DNA of 20,179 bases from an uncultured Eubacteriales bacterium (lineage in GTDB: Bacteria; Bacillota; Clostridia; Lachnospirales; Lachnospiraceae): contig URND01000047.1 in NCBI GenBank assembly GCA_900549105.1, forward strand, positions 1-20,179, in the 5' to 3' direction. The notes under the pieces are model-generated. The model searched no databases. It saw only the letters and a list, made by a program, of their open reading frames with translations, and was not told where the DNA came from. This document shows positions 14,293 to 20,179 of this stretch, in pieces (the first letter of the stretch is position 1; every line of letters begins with the position of its first letter). The translations under genes were made by a program, and so were the position numbers.

Positions 14293-16190
14293 TTCAGATT
14301 TACAACCCGGACAATACAGCCTATGAAAAAAATGGGGATATGACGCTTTTTCCAACATCTGCAAAAATCCGTGTGATTTTAAATGGCTCATGGACAGCAA
14401 CAATTAACCATCCGATTGACCCGGAAGGACGGTGGAAATATATTCAGGACCAAGCCGTAGTAAAGATGTCCTCTTTTAACGGGGAGCAGCTCTTCAGGAT
14501 TAAATCAAAAACCAAAACAGATACGGAAATCGAAACAAATCTCGAACCGATATTTATGGATGCCAGAGACGACTGTTTTTTAATAGATATCCGGCCAACC
14601 GGGAAAACCGGGCAGCAGGCGCTGGACATTATGACAGCGGTCAAGCCAAAATATAAAGGCAGCTCCAACATCTCTGTAATCGATACGGCTTATTATGTGA
14701 CAAAAAATCTAATCGAAGCTATCAACGGTGATGATGATAATGCTTTTGTCAAACGCTGGGGCGGAGAGATTATATTTGATAATTTTAAGGTCATTATCAA
14801 CCGGAGGACTGGCCGGGATAATGGCCTTGAGTTATTGTACGGAAAAAATATCCCTCAAGATGGGATATATGAAGAGGTTGATTTTTCGGAAGTCGTCACC
14901 CGGATTGTACCAAAGGCCTATAACGGCTATATGATGTCGGGAGATGCACCGTGGGTGGATTCGCCGCTGATAAAGAATTATCCAACCGTGAAAACCAGAA
15001 CAATATCATTTGAGAATGTTAAGATGCGGGCGGATGCTCAGGACGGTGACGAAGATAATGGCGTGACTTTGTGCGATTCGCAAGAGCAGCTTAATGCGGC
15101 ACTCAAAAAGAAATGCAGCGAACAGTTTGAAGCCGGGCTGGACAAGCCAAAAGTGACGCTGACTGTCGACATGGTCATGCTGCAGAATACAGATGCTTAT
15201 AAAGAGTATGCGGATTTAGAATCTGTGTCCTTAGGAGACACGGTCCATTGCAGACACAGCCGGTTAAACATATCTACCGATGCAAGGGTCATTGAGCTGG
15301 AATATGACGCCATCGGGAAAAAGGTTGATTATGTGGTACTCGGGGATTTTAAATATAACTATTTTAATAATATCACCAGCATGATGGATAGGGTAGATGC
15401 TGCAATACGACCGGATGGCACCGTCATCGGTGAGAAGGTCTATGGCATTATTGACGGCATTAAAGCCTTGATGCGGACACAAGCCACAGCGGCACAGCCG
15501 GCAGCAGTACGCTCGATGATTTTTGAGGACCTGAACCCAAAATCTCCAACCTATGGCGCGCTGTGCCTGGGAACCATGGGGCTCCAGATTGCTTACGAGC
15601 GGACGGCTGATGGCAAAGAATGGGATTGGCGGACATTTGGAACGGGGAAAGGCTTTTTTGCCGACTTTATCACGGCCGGGACAATGCTGGCCGACCGTAT
15701 CCGGGCTGGAAAGCTCCAGTCTCAGGATTATGTTGAGGGCAAGAGCGGATTTGAACTTGACCTTGATAAAGGTATCATTAACTTTTATGGCTCAGACGAT
15801 TCGGGTAATGCCTCGAAGCTTGTCTTTGATAAAGGCGGTATCACTATATCCAATCTGGCGGGCGGAAGCACAGGCAAGGTCAGCATCCGCTATCAAAAGA
15901 TTGGAGATGATTATTATCCGATTATCAGCGGGAATGACGGCGAGACCGGATACAGCATGAATCAAAATGCTTTAATCTATATGATAGGGACGGTAATCAG
16001 AGCGTCTATTGGCGTATCCGGCGGTAAAGGATATGTCAATACGGATACGATTGAAATCCGGGAAAAACTGACCACGATGGGAAAGCAGGGCCTGACGGGC
16101 CGCGCTGAATTTTCCGACGGCTCCTACATCCAGTATGTCAACGGCGTAATGGTTGGCGGCTATACCACAGAGGGCGGTGAGATTAAATGA
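14289..16190 (+). CDS. Tail endopeptidase/tail-associated protein (Tal-like)
   Basis: A 633-residue protein. ATG 14289 is preferred (GGGGGTGG just upstream, four-base ATGA overlap with the Dit stop); ATG 14274 adds five residues. The first ~370 residues match the prophage endopeptidase tail family: MIQIYNPDNTAYEKNGDMTL, hub beta-strands and the central RIVPKAYNGYM with LGDTVHCRHSRLNISTDARVIELEYDAIGKK. The last third is beta-structured and repetitive in glycine (GSDDSGNASKLVFDKGGITISN), typical of a trimeric spike tip. It forms the cap of the tail hub and may touch the cell wall. Next comes a wall-degrading lysin gene with an ATGA overlap. Confidence 0.88.
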   Translation: MIQIYNPDNTAYEKNGDMTLFPTSAKIRVILNGSWTATINHPIDPEGRWKYIQDQAVVKMSSFNGEQLFRIKSKTKTDTEIETNLEPIFMDARDDCFLIDIRPTGKTGQQALDIMTAVKPKYKGSSNISVIDTAYYVTKNLIEAINGDDDNAFVKRWGGEIIFDNFKVIINRRTGRDNGLELLYGKNIPQDGIYEEVDFSEVVTRIVPKAYNGYMMSGDAPWVDSPLIKNYPTVKTRTISFENVKMRADAQDGDEDNGVTLCDSQEQLNAALKKKCSEQFEAGLDKPKVTLTVDMVMLQNTDAYKEYADLESVSLGDTVHCRHSRLNISTDARVIELEYDAIGKKVDYVVLGDFKYNYFNNITSMMDRVDAAIRPDGTVIGEKVYGIIDGIKALMRTQATAAQPAAVRSMIFEDLNPKSPTYGALCLGTMGLQIAYERTADGKEWDWRTFGTGKGFFADFITAGTMLADRIRAGKLQSQDYVEGKSGFELDLDKGIINFYGSDDSGNASKLVFDKGGITISNLAGGSTGKVSIRYQKIGDDYYPIISGNDGETGYSMNQNALIYMIGTVIRASIGVSGGKGYVNTDTIEIREKLTTMGKQGLTGRAEFSDGSYIQYVNGVMVGGYTTEGGEIK

Positions 16191-17284
16191 CATGGATAAG
16201 CCATTGGGGCAGCGGTTATTATTCGGACGTCATGGACCGGTTCGGACAGGCCCAGTGCAATAATGCCAATCTGATCTATACATATCTGGCCGCCCACGGT
16301 TTTACATCGAGAAACGCTGTCATGGCCATGCTCGGAAACATGATGACTGAATCTTACTTAAATCCCGGCCAGTGGCAGCATGGTTATGAGCCGTATGACG
16401 GCAACCAATATAATGGCATGGGGCTGGTGGGCTGGACACCATACTGGCGAATCATCGACTGGCTGACAAGCCATGGATATAACTTAAATGACCCGGAATC
16501 CTACGGGTATGGCATGCTGGATAAATTAATCGAGGAGTGCTTTAATCCACAGGAAGTGACATGGATAGCGACAGGAAGCTATCCGATTTCTTTCGCTGAG
16601 TTTGCCACGGATACAACCCATGACATTGAGTGGCTGGCCAATGCGTTTTTGTATAATTATGAGCGCCCGGCGACAACGCCGCAGCCGGCCCGTGCCGAAC
16701 AGGCGAAGAAATGGTCAGAAATCCTCCCGGATAAACCGGGCGGGACGTTTGTGCCGAGATTGTCCATTTATGAGCCATCGGATATGAGTAATCCAGGAAG
16801 CGAAGCATATAAATGTTATTTCGACGAGAACCTTTATTACCGATACGGCTACGGTATGGCCAACTGTACAGCTTATGCGGCCGGGAGATGGTACGAGATT
16901 ACCGGGAAATATCCGGATTTTACGGCGGGTACCGGAAATGCCAATCGATGGTATGATGACGCCATAGCCAAAGGTTACGAGGTAGGCCAGACGCCGAGGC
17001 TGGGAGCTATCGGCTGTTTTGGATACACACCTGGCGGCCATGTGTGCGTTGTTGAGCAGATAAACGATGACGGCAGCTTTATCGTCTCAAATTCCGCCTG
17101 GAATTCTGACGGAGAAATGAATATACCGCCATCAGGGATGTTTAACAGCTTTCCCTGCTTTTATCTGACAACTTACAGCGGCACTCCGGGAAATCAATTC
17201 CAGGGATTTATTTACCCGCCCCAAATTTACACGCCGCCGGAGCCGCCGAAGAAACTGGCATTAAAGCGGTGGATTCCGGGCTAG
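16187..17284 (+). CDS. Tail lysin: phage_tail_lyso plus CHAP domains
   Basis: A 365-residue, two-domain wall hydrolase. Residues ~15-185 resemble the phage tail lysozyme family: FTSRNAVMAMLGNMMTESYLNPG with E55 as likely acid catalyst, and GMGLVGWTPYWR. Residues ~205-345 are a CHAP amidase/endopeptidase: NCTAY (C227), GGHVCVVE (H285, E290) and SNSAWN (N302 region). A Pro-rich linker (PATTPQPARA) lies between the domains. Such enzymes, set in the tail hub gene cluster, digest peptidoglycan during entry, unlike the lytic-cycle endolysin, which normally comes after the fibres with a holin. No signal peptide is seen. It overlaps the Tal-like gene (ATGA) and is followed by the baseplate gene. Confidence 0.93.
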   Translation: MTWISHWGSGYYSDVMDRFGQAQCNNANLIYTYLAAHGFTSRNAVMAMLGNMMTESYLNPGQWQHGYEPYDGNQYNGMGLVGWTPYWRIIDWLTSHGYNLNDPESYGYGMLDKLIEECFNPQEVTWIATGSYPISFAEFATDTTHDIEWLANAFLYNYERPATTPQPARAEQAKKWSEILPDKPGGTFVPRLSIYEPSDMSNPGSEAYKCYFDENLYYRYGYGMANCTAYAAGRWYEITGKYPDFTAGTGNANRWYDDAIAKGYEVGQTPRLGAIGCFGYTPGGHVCVVEQINDDGSFIVSNSAWNSDGEMNIPPSGMFNSFPCFYLTTYSGTPGNQFQGFIYPPQIYTPPEPPKKLALKRWIPG

Positions 17285-17300
17285 GAAGAAGGTGAAAAAA

Positions 17301-18059
17301 GTGAACAAACATATCGTAGAGGCTTATGTCTTTCGAAGTGATATCAAACAAACGGTTTATTACACGCAGGGCACGGATGCTCTGCCTATTTTATTTATGT
17401 TTAAAGATTACGACATCCCGGCCGGAACCGCCGTGGGAATCTTTGTAGAAAAGCCGTCTAAAAAAGGCGTGCAGTCAATAGCGGCAACACTGGACACCGA
17501 AGAAAACTCTGTACTGGTTGAAATGGACAAGCAGATGACCGCCGAGGTTGGAACAGCCTATATGCAGCTTAGGCTGACAAAGGACGGCAAAGAGCTTTTT
17601 ACATTCGAGCAGCCAATCTGCGTGGAACGCAGCGCAACACCAATCGTCAGTGAGAACGGGATGCCGTTTATTGATGAATCCATCGCAAAAATGAAAGAAG
17701 CCACAGAGGACACGAAGGCCGCCGCGGCGGATGCCAGAGAAGTTACTGCCGATATGCTTCAAAAAGCGGAGAATGGTGAATTTTCGGCCAGCATAACCGT
17801 GGGAGAAGTTACAACAGGAGGCCCAGGAAGCGTAGCGGCAGTGAGAAATTCCGGAACCAAGAAGGATGCCGTGCTCGATTTTGACATCCCGACAGGCCCA
17901 CAGGGGCCGAGTGGAATAATGGCGGCAACATCTGGGATGTTTAGCGTGTACTTGGATTTAGCTACGGGAGAATTATATGGGGAGTACCCAGAGGATGGAG
18001 CGCCGCCGCCGATTATATATGATGCTGACACAGGGAATCTTTATTACATCACAGGGTAA
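17301..18059 (+). CDS. Baseplate protein with BppU N-terminal domain
   Basis: GTG 17301 is best spaced from AAGGTG (17289-17294); GTG 17292 is possible and adds three residues. The first ~115 residues match the BppU N-terminal domain of lactococcal-type phages: VEAYVFRSDIKQTVYYTQG, PILFMFKDYDIPAGTAVGIFVEKPSKKG and YMQLRLTKDGKELFTFEQPICVERS, which bind the Dit hub. Next comes an Ala-rich coiled-coil (EATEDTKAAAADAREVTADMLQ, about 138-158), then a short collagen-like GPQGPSG and a small C-terminal piece ending YDADTGNLYYITG. It should tether the receptor-binding fibre. The fibre gene follows with its own AAGGAGG site 48 bases later. Confidence 0.88.
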   Translation: MNKHIVEAYVFRSDIKQTVYYTQGTDALPILFMFKDYDIPAGTAVGIFVEKPSKKGVQSIAATLDTEENSVLVEMDKQMTAEVGTAYMQLRLTKDGKELFTFEQPICVERSATPIVSENGMPFIDESIAKMKEATEDTKAAAADAREVTADMLQKAENGEFSASITVGEVTTGGPGSVAAVRNSGTKKDAVLDFDIPTGPQGPSGIMAATSGMFSVYLDLATGELYGEYPEDGAPPPIIYDADTGNLYYITG

Positions 18060-18107
18060 GAGATTTAGAGTATTATTTGGATTTATAATAAAAAGGAGGA
18101 AATATCA

Positions 18108-18641
18108 ATGGGAAGAATTCTCATCGGAAAAGTAACGCACCCATTAAAAGACAACTTGGAAACGACTGAGCCGGGGAAGGGCTCGCTTGATGCGCATCAG
18201 GGAAAAACCTTAAAGGGTTTAATTGATTCTCTCGGTTTGAGCGTAGGTGATTTAACCACTTTGCAAACAACGGACAAAGACAGCCTCGTAAATGCCATAA
18301 ATAACTTGGCCGAAGCGGTCAGTACACTAAATAGTAAGATGACTAAAGATGCTGTAACCCTGAATAAAAACTGGCTCAACATGAATGTGGTTGAGGTGTC
18401 CGGGGTTAAATTTATGCGATGTAGTACATACCCAAATGCAAATATGATGTCTGGGACCGAGTACAATATAGGTACTCTGCCCGAAAAGTTCAGGCCAACA
18501 TATAAAATCGACCACGCTACTTTTCTGAGTGGTGATACTCGCGGCCGCTTGCGGATAACGACTGATGGGGCTGTGACACTGGTGCCATATGGAGACATTA
18601 GCACAACGCAGGGGATTAATATCCATTATGCGTATATATGA
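18108..18641 (+). CDS. Phase-variable tail fibre, current allele (cassette 1)
   Basis: A 177-residue fibre. ATG 18108 follows AAAAAGGAGGAAA. The constant part (residues 1-78, ending TLNSKM) has the common fibre phrase GKGSLDAHQGKTLKGLID and the helix LVNAINNLAEAVSTLNS. The variable part (residues 79-177, bases 18342-18641) begins TKDAVTLNKNW and contains beta-strands of a small receptor-binding head. The junction lies on site A (18327-18341), whose inverted copy starts a second C-terminal cassette. Swapping C-termini would change host or receptor range without altering the tail attachment half. The family head of cassette 1 is not recognised. Confidence 0.88.
   Translation: MGRILIGKVTHPLKDNLETTEPGKGSLDAHQGKTLKGLIDSLGLSVGDLTTLQTTDKDSLVNAINNLAEAVSTLNSKMTKDAVTLNKNWLNMNVVEVSGVKFMRCSTYPNANMMSGTEYNIGTLPEKFRPTYKIDHATFLSGDTRGRLRITTDGAVTLVPYGDISTTQGINIHYAYI
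18326..18380 (+). repeat. 55-bp direct repeat, copy 1 (contains site A)
   Basis: Identical base for base to 20125-20179, the last 55 bases of the window. It starts one base before the 15-bp site A and covers the first 13 codons of cassette 1. Confidence 0.95.
18327..18341 (+). repeat. Recombination site A (fibre constant/variable junction)
   Basis: CTAAATAGTAAGATG encodes LNSKM in the fibre frame. The same 15 bases occur inverted at 18945-18959 and direct at 20126-20140, and not elsewhere in the window by eye. Sequence beyond the core differs between copies, as expected of a crossover core. Confidence 0.9.
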
Positions 18642-18650
18642 TAATCAGGC

Positions 18651-18959
18651 TTAAGATGGGGTGTGACTTTTCCAGCCCGACCATGTATCAATATTGTAAA
18701 ACGTTGTCCATATCCTGCCGGCGACGGGGTAAAACTCCGTTATTTTGACAAAATAATGGCAGTCATCTTGTATATAGACATCTCTTACACCAAGCCAAGT
18801 GGTGCCTATCATCTGGACGGGCATTCCACTCCAGCCAGAATCATCAGTGGGTTTCTCAAAATAGGACGATTTGTTTTCGTCAACGCCCTTTATGAGCAGG
18901 AAATTTTTACCAAAGTCCTCCGCACGGGAAACATTTTTTAAATACATCTTACTATTTAG
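18651..18959 (-). CDS. Silent alternative fibre C-terminal cassette (cassette 2)
   Basis: On the minus strand, site B codes LNSKM in the same frame as site A, then 97 codons (YLKNVSRAEDFG...) to TAA at 18651-18653. The end NIDTWSGWKSHTPS, with RIWTTFYN before it, matches the small knob domains (pyocin-knob-like) common at phage fibre tips, unlike cassette 1. It has no ribosome site or promoter of its own; the frame stays open upstream through ATG 19025, but this lies in non-coding spacer next to a terminator. It is best seen as a stored 3' end, expressed only after inversion joins it to the constant half at 18108-18341. Lengths of the two tips (99 and 97 codons) are nearly equal, consistent with interchangeable domains. 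Confidence 0.82.
   Translation of the reverse strand, partial: LNSKMYLKNVSRAEDFGKNFLLIKGVDENKSSYFEKPTDDSGWSGMPVQMIGTTWLGVRDVYIQDDCHYFVKITEFYPVAGRIWTTFYNIDTWSGWKSHTPS
18945..18959 (-). repeat. Recombination site B (inverted copy)
   Basis: Plus-strand CATCTTACTATTTAG is the exact complement of site A. Flanks differ: the head side reads CCAGGATG before the core on the minus strand. Confidence 0.88.
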
Positions 18960-19027
18960 CATCCTGGCAGCAGGCGGGACCGGCGGTGGAAAAAGATGGC
19001 AGCAGGATATAAAATGGCATGACAAAC

Positions 19028-19053
19028 AAGCCCGACTCAGCCGGACTTTTTTT
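19028..19053. terminator. Terminator between fibre cassettes and recombinase (bidirectional)
   Basis: Arms AAGCCCGAC (19028-19036) and GCCGGACTT (19040-19048) with loop TCA. On the minus strand, where it ends the recombinase message, all nine positions pair (two G-U) before GTTTGT. On the plus strand two A-C mismatches remain but a seven-T run follows, so it may also end fibre transcription. Confidence 0.65.
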
Positions 19054-19066
19054 ATTTCGGCGAAAA

Positions 19067-20062
19067 CTAGGCGCTGAGATATTTTTTATGAGACATCCGG
19101 ACGTTTTCCTGGCTTACCGAACAGTATATTTGCGTAGTGTCAAGTTTTGCGTGTCCCAGAAGGCGGCTAACCTGCTCAATCGGCATACCTCGGTTGAGCG
19201 CGTTGGTCGCCATAGTCCGGCGGAACCGGTGTGGATGGACATTTTTAATGCCGGTCCGGCGACCGAGTTCGCGGAGCATACGTTCCACGCCGTTTTTACT
19301 CAATCGATGATAAGGCCTATGGAGCGACACAAATAATGCCGGATTGTCATCGGTCCGGCTGTCGAGGTACATTTTGAGGTAAATCCCGGCGGATGGAGTT
19401 ATGTAAGTTTCGCGTTCTTTGGAGCCCTTGCCAAAGACAGTGACATCATTGCTGTTAAAGTTAATGTCTGACTGATTCAGGGCCGTGAGCTCGGATACCC
19501 GGACACCGGTGGAGTACAAAAATTCCATTAGGGCCAAGTCCCGGAGCTGCTCGCATTGGATTTTTAACATTTCCCGGTCCTCATCCGAAAAAGGCTTTTT
19601 AATGGTTTTTGGCAGTTTGATGCTGTCAAGCTGGGCAACAGGATTTGACGGAATGTATCGCTTTTTATGGAGCCAGGTAAAAAAGCTGGAGAGGGCCGAC
19701 TGCATGTTTTTAATTCGGGAGAAGGACACCTGTCGGATTTGCCGATATCGCTCGAGATAATAAATAAAATCATCATCGGTTAATTCAGCCAGGGGTTTAT
19801 TGATGGCATCTAAAAACATGGTGATGGTAAGACGGTAATTATCCAGAGTCCGAGGGCTTAGACCGGCGGAACTTTTGGACAAAAGAAACTTGTCAAGATA
19901 GGCATAGCCGTCTGGCTGCCGAACAATTATCTCGGTCTCTTTTTTAGACACCGAGTAATCATACATGGTCATATGCAGCACGGTTTTAAGTTGGTGCATT
20001 TGGTCAGCACTTAAACATGGACACATAGCGTCCAATATGGAGTTAATAAGCTCGTTTTTCAT
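19067..20062 (-). CDS. Tyrosine recombinase, probable fibre invertase
   Basis: A 331-residue XerC/D-like tyrosine recombinase. The SAM-like N-terminal DNA-binding domain (about 50-145: YLDKFLLSKSSAGLSPRTLDNYRLTI... SNPVAQLDSIKLPK) is followed by a complete catalytic set: R188 (TGVRVSEL), K212 (GKGSKERE), H278 and R281 (HPHRFRR), H304 (LLGHAKL) and nucleophile Y313 (TTQIYCSV). ATG 20062 follows AAGGAGG (minus strand) at six bases. It faces the late genes and lies between inverted sites B and C, so it can itself be flipped. Position beside inverted sites, as with Rci of the R64 shufflon, favours invertase over integrase; the prophage integrase would usually lie near the repressor. Integrase remains the alternative. 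Confidence 0.88.
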   Translation of the reverse strand: MKNELINSILDAMCPCLSADQMHQLKTVLHMTMYDYSVSKKETEIIVRQPDGYAYLDKFLLSKSSAGLSPRTLDNYRLTITMFLDAINKPLAELTDDDFIYYLERYRQIRQVSFSRIKNMQSALSSFFTWLHKKRYIPSNPVAQLDSIKLPKTIKKPFSDEDREMLKIQCEQLRDLALMEFLYSTGVRVSELTALNQSDINFNSNDVTVFGKGSKERETYITPSAGIYLKMYLDSRTDDNPALFVSLHRPYHRLSKNGVERMLRELGRRTGIKNVHPHRFRRTMATNALNRGMPIEQVSRLLGHAKLDTTQIYCSVSQENVRMSHKKYLSA

Positions 20063-20091
20063 GGCGGGCCTCCTTTGTAGTTAATAAATAC

Positions 20092-20121
20092 AGTATAAAT
20101 CAAAGCCGGGAGGTGTGTGAG
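20092..20121 (-). promoter_or_regulatory. Weak candidate promoter for the recombinase
   Basis: On the minus strand CTCACA (20116-20121), 18 bases and TATACT (20092-20097) lie 30 bases before the ATG. The -35 is poor (4 of 6), consistent with low expression. It abuts site C, so the sequence beyond depends on which cassette is attached. Confidence 0.3.
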
Positions 20122-20124
20122 ATA

Positions 20125-20179
20125 ACTAAATAGTAAGATGACTAAAGATGCTGTAACCCTGAATAAAAACTGGCTCAAC
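20125..20179 (+). repeat. 55-bp direct repeat, copy 2 (site C and start of a cassette-1 copy)
   Basis: It is identical to 18326-18380 and runs to the last base of the window. Site C is 20126-20140. The in-frame codon before it is TAA (20123-20125), so a cassette attached here is silent. The true sequence beyond the window is unknown. Confidence 0.92.

Larger units (their letters stand above)
18327..18959. mobile_element. Invertible segment between sites A and B carrying two fibre C-terminal cassettes
   Basis: The segment is bounded by perfect 15-bp inverted sites. It holds two alternative C-terminal coding regions facing each other: cassette 1 (18342-18641, plus, 99 codons) and cassette 2 (18651-18944, minus, 97 codons), their stops only nine bases apart. 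Inversion would join cassette 2 in frame to the constant LNSKM. Both cassettes are fully open, so both are kept under selection. Confidence 0.85.

Noticed and set aside
18084..18089. TATAAT as a promoter for the fibre gene
   Set aside because: It lies only a few bases before the ribosome site, so the transcript would begin inside it, and no -35 is present.
18197..18626. Minus-strand open frames opposite the fibre
   Set aside because: Shadows of the fibre frame with no ribosome site or domain.
18651..19025. Independent minus-strand gene from ATG 19025
   Set aside because: The part upstream of site B is spacer with no ribosome site and directly follows the recombinase terminator. It is better explained as a stored fibre tip.
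18108..20179. Diversity-generating retroelement for the fibre
   Set aside because: No reverse transcriptase and no template/variable repeat pair; the repeats are short, exact recombination sites.
1..20179. CRISPR arrays, insertion sequences, rRNA or complete tRNA genes, holin or endolysin genes of the lysis module
   Set aside because: None seen. No spaced repeats, no transposase, no cloverleaf; the only wall hydrolase is the tail lysin.

Overview
The window looks like a host-prophage junction followed by most of the late (virion) half of a long-tailed, siphovirus-type prophage from a low-to-mid GC Gram-positive anaerobe. Lachnospiraceae or a related Clostridia gut lineage fits best, because of strong AGGAGG-type ribosome sites, frequent TTG/GTG starts, SPP1-type portal and MuF proteins, and a BppU-type baseplate. 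Taxonomy is inferred from protein style only.

Left edge (1-1320): the tail of an unidentified gene, a small membrane-protein gene that appears frameshifted, and a cold-shock gene on the minus strand with its own promoter, roughly 210-nt leader and terminator. An AT-rich stretch follows with a promoter-like sequence, a strong hairpin terminator and a tRNA-derived minihelix. Phage late genes start right after. No integrase, repressor or replication genes lie between host-like and phage genes, so the lysogeny, replication and lysis modules must be outside the window.

Head module (1329-10467): small hypothetical protein, terminase small and large subunits, portal, and a MuF/SPP1-gp7 minor head protein whose extra C-terminal domain looks like a toxin, with an overlapping small candidate immunity gene. 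Then come a mini HExxH metallopeptidase, a CPPC thioredoxin-like protein and a Prp-type cysteine protease, followed by scaffold, major capsid and head-tail connector genes. Scaffold, capsid and tail tube all start with an N-terminal NLQLFA motif, the signature cleaved by Prp in ribosomal protein L27, so the phage probably carries its own maturation protease.

Tail module (10481-18059): tail tube, a G/GT chaperone pair joined by a textbook -1 slippery site, tape measure, distal tail protein, tail endopeptidase-like protein, two-domain tail lysin and baseplate protein.

Right edge (18108-20179): the most interesting part. A tail-fibre gene has a constant 78-codon N-terminus and a replaceable C-terminus. 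A 15-bp site (CTAAATAGTAAGATG) lies at the junction. An inverted copy 0.6 kb downstream begins a second, silent C-terminal cassette facing the first, and a third copy lies beyond a tyrosine recombinase gene. All copies keep the same reading frame (LNSKM). This is a phase-variable fibre shufflon with its own recombinase. The last 55 bases of the window exactly repeat the junction plus the start of the first cassette, which suggests that more than one arrangement exists.
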